Origin: Wenyingzhuangia heitensis
GTDB lineage: Bacteria > Bacteroidota > Bacteroidia > Flavobacteriales > Flavobacteriaceae
Assembly: GCF_011762155.1 (NCBI RefSeq)
Contig: NZ_JAASQL010000001.1
Span: 868,001 to 932,000 of the forward strand
DNA length: 64,000 nucleotides
Direction: 5' to 3'
Within the stretch, counting starts at the first letter, position 1. The number at the start of each line of letters is the position of its first letter. Of the stretch, positions 34,605-43,720 are shown one piece after another. The translations under genes and the position numbers were made by a program. A model generated the notes under the pieces. It made no database searches. It worked only from the letters and a program-made list of their open reading frames with translations, and was not told the origin of the DNA.

Positions 34605-35420
34605 ATGAAAATAGCCATTCAAGGGATCAAAGGATCTTACCACCATATTGTTGCCGAAAATTATTTTGGGGAAGCTATAGAGTTAGCCGAATGTATGACT
34701 TTTGCTGAAATGCCAGACAAAGTGATTAACGGGGAGGTGGATTTTGCAGTGATGGCAATAGAAAATTCTATTGCAGGGGCTATTTTACCAAATTATGCCT
34801 TAATAGATGAGGCTGATTTAGCAATTGTTGGAGAGTATTACTTAGAAATTAATCACAATTTAATGGGCTTAAAAGGTCAAAAAATTGAAGAAATTAAAAA
34901 AGTGCACTCACATCCTATGGCTTTATTACAGTGTAGAAGTTTTTTTAAAAACTACCCTCACATCAAATTGATTGAAGACGTAGATACGGCTGATGTGGCA
35001 AAAAGAATTCAAGAAAATCAATTAAAAAAAGTAGGAGCCATTGCAAGTGCCAAAGCAGCTGAAATATATGATTTAGAGTTGATAGCAGAAGAAATTCAGA
35101 CCATAAAAAAGAACTTTACAAGATTTGTGATTGTACAAAGCAAAGAACGTTTAAACAACGTAAATGCAACGAAAGCTTCTTTAAAATTTGTATTAAAACA
35201 CGAGAGTGGTTCGCTGGGAGAAGTGTTGATATTGTTGGCAAATCACAAGGTAAACTTGTCAAAAATTCAATCATTACCCATTATAGATAGACCTTGGGAA
35301 TATGCTTTTTTTGCAGATTTAGTTTTTGAAGATTATCAAGAGTATAAAAATGCAATGGCAGATATAAGAAATAAGGTGTCTAGTTTAAAAATATTAGGAG
35401 AATATAAAGACAATAAGTAA
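34605..35420 (+). CDS. pheA: Prephenate dehydratase
   Basis: Converts prephenate to phenylpyruvate. The protein of about 271 residues has the catalytic domain from MKIAIQGIKGSYHH, ENSIAGAI in the middle and the TRF motif at T172-F174. A C-terminal ACT domain (about 190-271, ESGSLGEVLILLANHKVNLSKIQS) binds phenylalanine for feedback control. There is no chorismate mutase domain; that activity is fused to DAHP synthase downstream. I chose the ATG at 34605, because the open frame further upstream (TTG at 34557) runs through the terminator hairpin. The stop overlaps the next start (TAATG). Confidence 0.92.
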   Translation: MKIAIQGIKGSYHHIVAENYFGEAIELAECMTFAEMPDKVINGEVDFAVMAIENSIAGAILPNYALIDEADLAIVGEYYLEINHNLMGLKGQKIEEIKKVHSHPMALLQCRSFFKNYPHIKLIEDVDTADVAKRIQENQLKKVGAIASAKAAEIYDLELIAEEIQTIKKNFTRFVIVQSKERLNNVNATKASLKFVLKHESGSLGEVLILLANHKVNLSKIQSLPIIDRPWEYAFFADLVFEDYQEYKNAMADIRNKVSSLKILGEYKDNK

Positions 35421-36571
35421 TGATTGTTTCAGGAGCAAATAGATTAGATGAGGTAAAGGAATACTACTTTTCAAAAAAATTAAGAGAAGTGGCGAGTTTA
35501 AAAGCCGACGGAAAACCAATTATTAGTTTGGGAATTGGAAGTCCAGATTTAGACCCGGACGAACAGGTGAAGATAGCTTTAACAACGGCTATGGAAGAAC
35601 CTATGGCTCATGCGTATCAAGGATATCAAGGGATTCCTGAGTTAAGAAAGGCAATGGCTTCTTTTTACCAATCTAATTTTAAGGTAGCATTAAATCCGAG
35701 CACGGAAATTTTACCATTAATGGGGTCTAAAGAAGGAATTATGCACGTTTCTATGGCTTTTTTAAACCCAGGAGACAAAGTGTTAATTCCAAACCCAGGA
35801 TATCCAACTTATACATCAGTTACAAAGTTGGTGGGAGCAACTCCTGTTTTTTACGATTTGTTAGAAGAAAACAATTGGTTGCCAAATTTTAAAGCTTTAG
35901 AAAGTCAAGACCTATCAAAAGTAAAAATAATGTGGGTAAATTATCCACATATGCCAACAGGAGCAATTGCTAAAGATAATATGTATAAGGAATTAATTGC
36001 ATTTGCAAAAAGAAATAAAATCTTGTTGGTGAATGACAATCCATATAGTTTTGTTTTAAATGACCATCCAGAGAGTATATTAAGTTATGAAGGAGCAAAA
36101 GAAGTGGCTCTAGAGTTAAACTCTTTAAGTAAAAGTTTTAACATGGCAGGTTGGCGAGTAGGGATGTTTGTGGGGGCACAAGAATACTTAACTCAAATAT
36201 TAAAAGTAAAGAGCAATATGGATTCGGGTATGTTTTACGGAATTCAAAAAGGAGCTATAGAAGCACTTCATTTGTCTAAAGATTGGTTTAAAAGTATAAA
36301 CGAACACTATATCAAAAGAAGAGAAATAGTTTATAAAATATTAGACAATTTAAATTGTGTGTACAATACAAGTCATGTAGGAATGTTTGTTTGGGCAAAA
36401 TTACCATCAGGAATTACATCAGAACAAATGACAGATAAAATGTTGTACGAAAAAGATGTGTTTATTACTCCAGGAACTGTATTTGGAAGTAATGGAGAAG
36501 GATACATAAGATTATCATTATGTGTTTCTGAAGAAAATTTAGAACAGGTTTTGGCAAGAGTAAAAGCATAG
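35420..36571 (+). CDS. Class I/II pyridoxal-phosphate aminotransferase (aromatic step)
   Basis: Fold-type I aminotransferase of 383 residues. Landmarks: LGIGSPDLDPD at the N-terminus, AYQGYQGIPELR, NPGYPTY, VNYPHMPTGA and the PLP lysine K238 in SLSKSFNMAGWRVGM. Relatives include LL-diaminopimelate aminotransferases and aromatic aminotransferases. The position between prephenate dehydratase and dehydrogenase, overlapping pheA by one base, points to transamination of phenylpyruvate and hydroxyphenylpyruvate. Substrate is inferred from context. Confidence 0.85.
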   Translation: MIVSGANRLDEVKEYYFSKKLREVASLKADGKPIISLGIGSPDLDPDEQVKIALTTAMEEPMAHAYQGYQGIPELRKAMASFYQSNFKVALNPSTEILPLMGSKEGIMHVSMAFLNPGDKVLIPNPGYPTYTSVTKLVGATPVFYDLLEENNWLPNFKALESQDLSKVKIMWVNYPHMPTGAIAKDNMYKELIAFAKRNKILLVNDNPYSFVLNDHPESILSYEGAKEVALELNSLSKSFNMAGWRVGMFVGAQEYLTQILKVKSNMDSGMFYGIQKGAIEALHLSKDWFKSINEHYIKRREIVYKILDNLNCVYNTSHVGMFVWAKLPSGITSEQMTDKMLYEKDVFITPGTVFGSNGEGYIRLSLCVSEENLEQVLARVKA

Positions 36572-36610
36572 GTAAAGTATAGATAAGGTATAGATAGAGT
36601 TGTAATAAGT

Positions 36611-37459
36611 ATGTTAGTAACAGTTATAGGTTTAGGGTTGATAGGAGGTTCTTTAGCATTAGAGTTAAAGAAACGCTTAGGCTATACGGTTTATGGAGTA
36701 GATGTAAATACGGCCAATGCCCAAAAAGCTATAGATTTAGGTATCGTTGATCGTATTATTACCATAGAAGAGGTTGGACTTAGTGATATTGTTGTGCTAG
36801 CAGTGCCTGTTAACTACTTGCCAGAACTAGCTAATAAGGTGTTAAATTTTATTAAAAAGGATGCTATCGTGTTTGATATGGGCTCTACCAAAGAGAAACT
36901 ATGTAAAACAGTTGAAAATCACGAAAAAAGGAGTAATTTTGTGGCCGTTCATCCAATAGCAGGTACAGAACATTCTGGCCCCGAAGCAGCTATCTATAAT
37001 TTGTTCGATCATAAGGTTAATATTATCTGTGATAAAGAATTGAGTAGCGAAACAGCTGTTGCTAAAGTTTTAAATATTTTTAATGCTTTACAAATGAGAA
37101 CTATATTTCTGAATAGTATAGAGCACGACAAGCATATTGCTTACGTATCTCACTTATCGCACATTAGTTCTTTTATGTTAGGAAAAACAGTTTTAGAGAA
37201 AGAAAAAAACGAAAAGAACATTTTTGATATGGCAGGTTCTGGATTTGAATCTACCGTTCGTTTGGCCAAAAGTTCTCCGAATATGTGGTCGCCAATTTTT
37301 ATAGAAAATAAAGAGAATATATTAAGTTCTTTAAATGAATATATTGATAATTTAATAACATTTAAGAATTTAATTTTAGAAGAAAATAGCTCAGGTTTGC
37401 AGCAAACAATGAAAGAGACAAACCATATAAAAGAAGTATTAAAAGGAATTCAAAAATAA
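36611..37459 (+). CDS. tyrA: Prephenate dehydrogenase
   Basis: Oxidative decarboxylation of prephenate to 4-hydroxyphenylpyruvate for tyrosine. The NAD motif GLGLIGGSLALELKK is at residues 7-21, with VDVN, AVPV and the conserved HPIAGTEHSGPEAA segment near 116-130. HIAYVSHLSHISSF carries the catalytic-region histidines. At 282 residues it is a monofunctional TyrA without a mutase or ACT domain. Third gene of the attenuated operon. Confidence 0.9.
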   Translation: MLVTVIGLGLIGGSLALELKKRLGYTVYGVDVNTANAQKAIDLGIVDRIITIEEVGLSDIVVLAVPVNYLPELANKVLNFIKKDAIVFDMGSTKEKLCKTVENHEKRSNFVAVHPIAGTEHSGPEAAIYNLFDHKVNIICDKELSSETAVAKVLNIFNALQMRTIFLNSIEHDKHIAYVSHLSHISSFMLGKTVLEKEKNEKNIFDMAGSGFESTVRLAKSSPNMWSPIFIENKENILSSLNEYIDNLITFKNLILEENSSGLQQTMKETNHIKEVLKGIQK

Positions 37460-37478
37460 AAAGTATATAATTACTAAG

Positions 37479-38561
37479 ATGGAAAATAACAAAGAATTTA
37501 GAACGTGGTTGGATGATATGAAATTAGATCATCCTCTAGTAATTGCTGGACCGTGTAGTGCAGAAACTGAAGAGCAAGTGTTAAAAATTGCTCATGAATT
37601 AAAAAATACAGATGCAACTGTATTTAGAGCAGGTGTTTGGAAGCCAAGAACTAGACCAGGAGGTTTTGAAGGTGTTGGTGCTGTAGCTTTACCTTGGTTA
37701 AAAAAGGTAAAAGAACAAACAGGATTATTAACTGCAGTTGAGGTAGCAAACGTTGCCCACGTAAAATTAGCTTTAGAAGCTGATATTGATATCTTGTGGT
37801 TAGGAGCTCGTACTACAGTAAACCCATTTGCTGTACAAGAAGTTGCTGATGCATTAGAAGGTACAGACAAAATTGTTTTAATTAAAAACCCAATCAACCC
37901 AGATTTAGCTTTATGGTTAGGTGGTGTTGAGCGTTTGTACAAAGCAAATATTAAAAACTTAGGAGTTATTCACAGAGGATTCTCTTCTTACAAAAAAACT
38001 CGTTACAGAAATGTTCCTCAATGGCAATTACCAATTGAGTTAAAACGTCAGTATCCAGATTTACCAATTATTAACGATCCTTCTCACATTTGTGGAAACA
38101 GAACAGGTATTCAAGAGATTTCTCAAATCGCTTTAGACTTAAACTTTGAAGGTTTAATGATTGAAACACACATTACTCCAGATGAAGCTTGGTCTGATGC
38201 TGCACAGCAAATTACTCCAGCTCGTTTGGTAGAAATTATGAACGATTTAAGAGTTCGTACTCCAAAAGCAGAAGGTGAAGCTTTAGATCAATTAGAGCAG
38301 TTAAGAGCTGAGATTGATGTGATCGATAATCATATTATTGATACTTTAGCTGAGCGTATGAAAGTTGCTGAGCAAATTGGTGAAGTAAAAAAAGCAAAGA
38401 ACATTTCTGTTTTACAGGATGCTCGTTGGGGTGAAATCTTAAAATCAGTTGCTGCAATTGGAGCTAAAGCTGGATTAAGTGAAGATTTTGTTGAAGGAGT
38501 TTTTAAAGCTATTCATCAAGAATCTATTAACAAACAAGAAGCAATTGTAACATCTAAGTAA
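37479..38561 (+). CDS. aroF: Bifunctional DAHP synthase / chorismate mutase
   Basis: First enzyme of the shikimate pathway fused to chorismate mutase. Residues 1-260 form the type I-beta DAHP synthase barrel (IAGPCSAETEEQ, FRAGVWKPRTRPGGFEG, IKNPINPD, HRGFSSY, NDPSHICGNR). Residues 270-360 form an AroQ-type mutase helix bundle (LEQLRAEIDVIDNHIIDTLAERMKV). This fusion order is usual in Bacteroidota and lets prephenate or chorismate regulate entry into the pathway. It supplies the mutase missing from pheA. Codon use is noticeably more regular than in its neighbours, suggesting high expression. A strong terminator follows. Confidence 0.92.
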   Translation: MENNKEFRTWLDDMKLDHPLVIAGPCSAETEEQVLKIAHELKNTDATVFRAGVWKPRTRPGGFEGVGAVALPWLKKVKEQTGLLTAVEVANVAHVKLALEADIDILWLGARTTVNPFAVQEVADALEGTDKIVLIKNPINPDLALWLGGVERLYKANIKNLGVIHRGFSSYKKTRYRNVPQWQLPIELKRQYPDLPIINDPSHICGNRTGIQEISQIALDLNFEGLMIETHITPDEAWSDAAQQITPARLVEIMNDLRVRTPKAEGEALDQLEQLRAEIDVIDNHIIDTLAERMKVAEQIGEVKKAKNISVLQDARWGEILKSVAAIGAKAGLSEDFVEGVFKAIHQESINKQEAIVTSK

Positions 38562-38585
38562 TTAGAAATACAATTTATAAATAAT

Positions 38586-38620
38586 AAAAAAGGAACAGAT
38601 GTATATCTGTTCCTTTTTTT
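38586..38620 (+). terminator. Terminator of the Phe/Tyr operon
   Basis: Fourteen-base stem aaaaaaggaacaga/tctgttcctttttt with loop tgtata, followed by T. Confidence 0.92.
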
Positions 38621-38681
38621 ATTGCGTTAATTTTTTAGGATAGTTAGAGGATAACTAACTACTATCAACTATTTTTACCGT

Positions 38682-39620
38682 ATGAATGGAATCGTTACAA
38701 AATCTACAGGTAGTTGGTATTCAGTAAGAACACAAGATGGAGAAATCCATCAATGTAGAATTCCTGGTAAGTTTAGAATGAAGGGAATTAAAAGTACCAA
38801 CCCAATAGCAGTGGGTGATGAGGTTGTGTTTGAATTAGAGCCTAATAAAGATACCGGTGTTGTTAAAGAAATAAAAGAGCGTAGAAACTTTATTGTTCGT
38901 AAGTCTGTAAACTTATCAAAACAAACACATATTATAGCTTCTAATATTGATATTGCTTTTTTAGTTGTAACGTTACACAATCCTGAAACCACAACTACAT
39001 TTATTGATCGATTTTTAGCTACTGCAGAAGCGTATAGCATTCAATCTATTCTATTATTTAATAAAGTAGATACCCATGACGAAGAAATGGATGAGTATAG
39101 AGAAGCTTTTCAATATATTTATACAAGTATAGGGTATGAATGTATTGATGTATCTGCCAAAGAAAAATACAATTTAGAGCTGGTTAAAAAAATAATGCAA
39201 GACAAAGTAAGCTTATTTGCAGGTCATTCTGGTGTGGGTAAATCTACCTTGGTAAATGCATTGGAACCTAGTTTAAATTTAAAAACAAAAGAAATTTCAG
39301 AACAACATCAGCAAGGACAGCACACAACTACATTTGCCGAAATGCACCCTTTGTCTTTTGGTGGCTATATTATAGATACTCCAGGAATTAGAGGTTTTGG
39401 AGTTGTCGATTTTGATAAGTATGAAGTAACGGATTATTTTCCTGAATTTTTCGAATTAAAATCGGGTTGTAAATTTAACAATTGCACTCATGTTGATGAG
39501 CCTAAATGTGCTGTAAAAGCGGCTTTAGAACAAGGATTAGTTTCTGAAACTAGGTATGAAAGTTATCTTCAATTGTTAAGAGAAGAAGAAGAACATTATA
39601 GACAAGATATTTTTAAATAA
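38682..39620 (+). CDS. rsgA: Ribosome small-subunit-dependent GTPase A
   Basis: Circularly permuted GTPase that assists 30S maturation. OB-fold N-terminus, then G4 (NKVD, about residue 127), the P-loop GHSGVGKS with K187, and DTPG. A C-terminal zinc-binding stretch CKFNNCTHVDEPKC supplies the Cys/His ligands. Length (312) is standard. The last base of its stop is the first base of the next ATG. Confidence 0.95.
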   Translation: MNGIVTKSTGSWYSVRTQDGEIHQCRIPGKFRMKGIKSTNPIAVGDEVVFELEPNKDTGVVKEIKERRNFIVRKSVNLSKQTHIIASNIDIAFLVVTLHNPETTTTFIDRFLATAEAYSIQSILLFNKVDTHDEEMDEYREAFQYIYTSIGYECIDVSAKEKYNLELVKKIMQDKVSLFAGHSGVGKSTLVNALEPSLNLKTKEISEQHQQGQHTTTFAEMHPLSFGGYIIDTPGIRGFGVVDFDKYEVTDYFPEFFELKSGCKFNNCTHVDEPKCAVKAALEQGLVSETRYESYLQLLREEEEHYRQDIFK

Positions 39621-40072
39621 TGAAAGTTGTTATACAGAGAGTAAGTAGTGCATCGGTTACAATTAATGAGCAAAAGGTAGCTAGTATTTCTAAAGGTTTA
39701 TTGATTTTGGTAGGAATTGTACCAGATGATACTCAGGAAGATATAGAATGGTTGTGTCAAAAAATAATCAAACTAAGAATTTTTGGAGATGAAAATGATT
39801 TAATGAATTTATCATTATTAGATGTTGATGGAGAGATTATTGTTGTAAGTCAATTTACTTTATATGCACTTACCAAAAAAGGGAATAGACCTAGTTATAT
39901 AAAAGCAGCAAGGCCTGAAATTGCAATTCCGCTATACCAAAGCTTTAAAACTAGATTAAATGAGTTGTTGCAAAAAGAAATTCAATCAGGAGAGTTTGGG
40001 GCAAATATGAAGGTTAAATTGATAAATGATGGACCAATAACGATTATTATAGATTCTAAAAATAGAGAATAG
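39620..40072 (+). CDS. dtd: D-aminoacyl-tRNA deacylase
   Basis: Hydrolyses D-aminoacyl-tRNA to recycle tRNA. The 150-residue protein shows the family start MKVVIQRVSSASVTI, the SQFTLYALTKKGNRPSY motif and the Gly-Pro motif in NDGPITI that excludes L-amino acids. Overlaps rsgA by one base. Confidence 0.94.
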   Translation: MKVVIQRVSSASVTINEQKVASISKGLLILVGIVPDDTQEDIEWLCQKIIKLRIFGDENDLMNLSLLDVDGEIIVVSQFTLYALTKKGNRPSYIKAARPEIAIPLYQSFKTRLNELLQKEIQSGEFGANMKVKLINDGPITIIIDSKNRE

Positions 40073-40073
40073 C

Positions 40074-41597
40074 ATGAAAAATCTATTATTAGTTTTATTT
40101 GTACTTAGCAATGTTGTGTTTTCTCAAAATAATTATTTGGTAGAAAAATTAAATTCTAGGATTCGTTTTTCTGGTGATATTGTAAAAATGAATGACGAAC
40201 CTAATATTGGTTTTATAGGTCATGGTTATGAGGTTTTTGGTTTGTTGCCACAAAAAGAGAATGTATATTTTGGAGTAAACTCATACTCCGCTTTAACAGG
40301 AATCCGTTCAGGGTTTATTGTTTTTGGAGTTTCTGGAGGAGTCCAAAAAAATCTATTTTCAGATTGGTTAGATTACGATTTGGGTTTGTTTTTAGGTGGA
40401 GGTGGTGGTAGTGGTGCTCCAGATGGAGGCGGTTTAATGGTAAGACCACATCTAGATTTACAAGCTAAAATTAGCGATAAATTATCTTTAAGAGCAGGTG
40501 TGTCTGCTGTAAAATTTCCAAGTGGAGAAATTAATAGTTTTCATATTAACGTTGGAGCAGTTATACATACTCATACTTATGTGACTCATAATACAAGCTC
40601 ATCGTATAAAGAAAATTCAAATTCTATTTTTAAAGATATTGATATCAGTATGTTGTCTATGAATTTGTTTAACTATTCAAAAGGACCATTAAAAACAGAT
40701 TTTGAAGTGGATAAAAGTGCACCGGTAATTTCTTTGTTGGGAGTAATGCTAAAAAGTCATCAAGAAAATAATTTATATGGAATTGTAAAGGTGGGTGGAG
40801 CTTTTATAGGTGAAGTAGATGGTTTTATGATGTTGCTTTCTGGAATAGGATATGAATTACCGGTAAACAAATGGCTAATGTTAGATGCAAAAGCATTAGT
40901 TGGAGGAGCTGGTGGTGGAGCAGTACAATTTGGTGGTGGTTTAGCTACACAAATAGAAGCCGGAATAGGTGTAAATATATCCGACTATTTATTTCAGGTA
41001 AATCTAGGGAATACCTATGCTCCTAATGGAAATTTTCAATCAAACCATTTAGATGTTTCTGTAGGGAAAAAGTTTGGTTTGTATTCAAATAGCAGCAATG
41101 ATAAGATTACAGTTGTAAATAAAAATGATGTTGAAAAAGAAGATTTTAGTTTTTCTACGTTTAATAGAGTTTATGTTTCTAGTGGGGAAATTGACAAAAT
41201 AGGAAGGGAATACGATCGTGTTTTTAATTTGATAGGTTTTGAAGTAGAGAAAAATATAAATAAAAATTTTAGTTTGATTGCTGCCACAGTTTGGGCTTAT
41301 CAAGGGAATTATGGTGCCTATGCTGAAGGTTGGTTAGGATTGCAATATTATTATAGCTTAGCTAAAAATTGGAAAATAACTACCAAAACTCTTTTAGGAG
41401 CTGGAGGTGGAGGTAATATTAATTTAGGAAGTGGAATGGCATATCAATATGCATTGGGAGTTCAGAAAAAAATAAATACTCGCTGGAGTTTTATTGCTAA
41501 TCTAGGGCAGATAAGACCTGTTTCTAAAGGTAATTTTACACCTGTTTTGGTTGATTTAGGGTTAAAAATAAATATAAGTCAACTAGTAAAAAAATAA
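40074..41597 (+). CDS. Secreted Gly-rich barrel-like protein with three internal repeats, function unknown
   Basis: A signal peptide (MKNLLLVLFVLSNVVFS) starts a 507-residue protein. Three Gly-rich segments recur at even spacing: GLFLGGGGGSGAPDGGG near residue 105, ALVGGAGGGAVQFGGG near 272 and TLLGAGGGGNINLGSG near 438. Each is followed by a matching Gln/Gly region and preceded by alternating hydrophobic strands ending in a W or D motif. The protein therefore seems to be three tandem units of about 166 residues, consistent with an outer-membrane beta-barrel. I do not recognise the family. It starts one base after dtd and converges on the porin gene. Confidence 0.7.
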   Translation: MKNLLLVLFVLSNVVFSQNNYLVEKLNSRIRFSGDIVKMNDEPNIGFIGHGYEVFGLLPQKENVYFGVNSYSALTGIRSGFIVFGVSGGVQKNLFSDWLDYDLGLFLGGGGGSGAPDGGGLMVRPHLDLQAKISDKLSLRAGVSAVKFPSGEINSFHINVGAVIHTHTYVTHNTSSSYKENSNSIFKDIDISMLSMNLFNYSKGPLKTDFEVDKSAPVISLLGVMLKSHQENNLYGIVKVGGAFIGEVDGFMMLLSGIGYELPVNKWLMLDAKALVGGAGGGAVQFGGGLATQIEAGIGVNISDYLFQVNLGNTYAPNGNFQSNHLDVSVGKKFGLYSNSSNDKITVVNKNDVEKEDFSFSTFNRVYVSSGEIDKIGREYDRVFNLIGFEVEKNINKNFSLIAATVWAYQGNYGAYAEGWLGLQYYYSLAKNWKITTKTLLGAGGGGNINLGSGMAYQYALGVQKKINTRWSFIANLGQIRPVSKGNFTPVLVDLGLKINISQLVKK

Positions 41598-41603
41598 CTC
41601 TAT

Positions 41604-43565
41604 TTAATTCCAGAAATTCCAAACCAATCCTAATCTCAGGGTTAAATCATTGGTAGGTTGACTAGGAGAAGCAAAGTAGTTTTTACCCGTTACACTAGCC
41701 GATATATTTTCAACTTTAAAATAGATTCTAGTTCTTCTAACTTGTCCGTTTACAAAAGCACCTAAAGTAGGATAACCTCCAATTTTGGTAGTATTTTGTA
41801 TGTAAAACTCATTTAAAACAGGATTCAGTTCGTTTGCATAATATTTAGTAAAATATTTAAAAGAAACTCCAATTTGTGCTAGCAAAGGTTTTCCTTTAAA
41901 AAAGTAATCTTGATAGTATAAAAGGTTTCTCGTTACTAGGTCTGGAACTCTAAAAGCTTCGCTACCTTGGGTTACTTTTTGCAATAGAATACTGTTGTTT
42001 AAGTGAATTTTTTTCCATTTAAATTCATTACTCAGTTTTACTTTTACATAATCAATAGTTTGATTGTACTGAGAAGCAACACTGTTGGTGTTAAAGTAAG
42101 TGTAGTTTTTTAACTGATGTAAGTAAACATCTGCATTGATCCATTTTGTTTTAATATTTCCGTAAAGTATTCTAGAAATTTCGTTTTCAAAACTAGTAAC
42201 ATTGTCCCAGTTTAGGTTACTAAAGTTAGATTGAAATAATGTGGTGTTGCTGTTTGGAGCAGATGTTTTTAGTTGCAAACCTCCTTGAACCAAAGTGTTG
42301 TCTTTTAGTTTAAATCCTGCATTTATATGAATATTACTTCCCAAGTTTCCACCGTTTAAAACTTGTTCACCATAGGCGTTTAAAAATATACCTTTGTACT
42401 TACTGTTCCAAGTAGCTCCAAAGCTAGTATAGTCTAAATTATTTTCTTTAGAAATGGTTTTGGTATCTACGGTTTTAAGAGCATCATAAATTTGAGAAGT
42501 ATTGTATACAGTACCAAAAACCTTAAAGTTACCCAATACCCAAGGTGAATTAAACTTTATATAGACTTGGTTTTTAGAAGTATTAAATTCTGTTTTGTCA
42601 TTGGTAACATCATCAGTTCTAGTTCCGTAAATACTCGGAGTATTGTCAAAATAATCTGTGTCAGTAGATTTAAATTCGTATTTTCTATTTTCTATACTTA
42701 TAGAATGCCCTAGCTTTAAATTGGTTAAGTTTTGATGCAGAGAATCTTTCGAGTTTAAAATTCGTAATTCGTGTTCGTAATAATAACGAGAGGTTTTAAA
42801 AAAACTTTCAGAATCGTATAAGTTTACATCTACTCTTCCCCTAGAACTAAAATCTGGATTGTCATCCATAAATTCAGTAATAGAGTTGGTTGTCAATCCT
42901 CTATTTTCTTGATTGTCTAATTTTTGGGTGATGATATGCAATCTAAATTGATATCTTTTTTTGGGGTTGTAATAAGTGTAAGCAACTCTAAAATTTACAT
43001 GACTTGCTCTAGAATTTTGATAATCACCGATAGATCTTAACCCTTTATAACCTATAGAAAAATTTTGATGTTTTCCAAAATTCGTGGTAAATGTGCTGTT
43101 TAAAATCTGTCCATCAAATCCAGATCTGTAGTATAAAATAGTACTAGGGGTGGGAACATGGTAATATTTCATGTCTTCTACCTCATAATAATTATAAAGT
43201 TTAGCGGTAACTCCTAGGTTTGGAGTAATTTGATTGTTGATCAAATCATATCCAAGTTTGTTATAAGTTTGTCCTTGATTGGCAAAACCTACCCATTCAA
43301 AATCGTCTTGTTGCGTATAATTATGTCTAAAATATTTGTGAATATTTAAGGTTGTATCAATTTGAATGGTATCATAAGCTTGTGTAATTATTTTATAATC
43401 TACATACCTACCTCCATACATGTTTTTAATACTGTCTAGCGGAACATTCTCTTTATCTTGTTTTTTATTGATGACAATATCACGTTCTACAACCCCTATT
43501 TTTTCTTGAGAAAAAAGGGTGTTAAAGGCACTAAGAATCATCCAAAGGAATAGACTTTTTTTCAT
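41604..43565 (-). CDS. Putative outer-membrane porin (Porin_10-like)
   Basis: Protein of about 653 residues with signal peptide MKKSLFLWMILSAFNTLFSQ. It is then rich in aromatic-flanked beta strands and ends in VWNFWN, as outer-membrane barrels often do. SIKNMYGGRYVDYKI and HKYFRHNYTQQDDFEW near the N-terminus match the putative-porin family of Bacteroidota. I start at 43565 because upstream in-frame codons would place the signal peptide internally; a TACCTTTG promoter lies just upstream. The stop is six bases from the convergent barrel gene. Confidence 0.82.
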   Translation of the reverse strand: MKKSLFLWMILSAFNTLFSQEKIGVVERDIVINKKQDKENVPLDSIKNMYGGRYVDYKIITQAYDTIQIDTTLNIHKYFRHNYTQQDDFEWVGFANQGQTYNKLGYDLINNQITPNLGVTAKLYNYYEVEDMKYYHVPTPSTILYYRSGFDGQILNSTFTTNFGKHQNFSIGYKGLRSIGDYQNSRASHVNFRVAYTYYNPKKRYQFRLHIITQKLDNQENRGLTTNSITEFMDDNPDFSSRGRVDVNLYDSESFFKTSRYYYEHELRILNSKDSLHQNLTNLKLGHSISIENRKYEFKSTDTDYFDNTPSIYGTRTDDVTNDKTEFNTSKNQVYIKFNSPWVLGNFKVFGTVYNTSQIYDALKTVDTKTISKENNLDYTSFGATWNSKYKGIFLNAYGEQVLNGGNLGSNIHINAGFKLKDNTLVQGGLQLKTSAPNSNTTLFQSNFSNLNWDNVTSFENEISRILYGNIKTKWINADVYLHQLKNYTYFNTNSVASQYNQTIDYVKVKLSNEFKWKKIHLNNSILLQKVTQGSEAFRVPDLVTRNLLYYQDYFFKGKPLLAQIGVSFKYFTKYYANELNPVLNEFYIQNTTKIGGYPTLGAFVNGQVRRTRIYFKVENISASVTGKNYFASPSQPTNDLTLRLGLVWNFWN

Positions 43566-43582
43566 ATTCAATAATTGCAAGG

Positions 43583-43590
43583 CAAAGGTA
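43583..43590 (-). promoter_or_regulatory. Promoter -7 element of the porin gene
   Basis: TACCTTTG on the minus strand (TAnnTTTG), 17 bases before the porin ATG. It also supports the shorter start of that gene. No clear -33 TTG. Confidence 0.5.
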
Positions 43591-43720
43591 ATTTTTTTAA
43601 ACGAATTAGATTCATTAATATTGGGTGTATAGTATGGATTTAAGAATGTACTATTTATATATTTTATTAGTTTTACACTAGTTTCTTTATTAATTTTCTT
43701 TTTAATCAACAACCAAAAAC

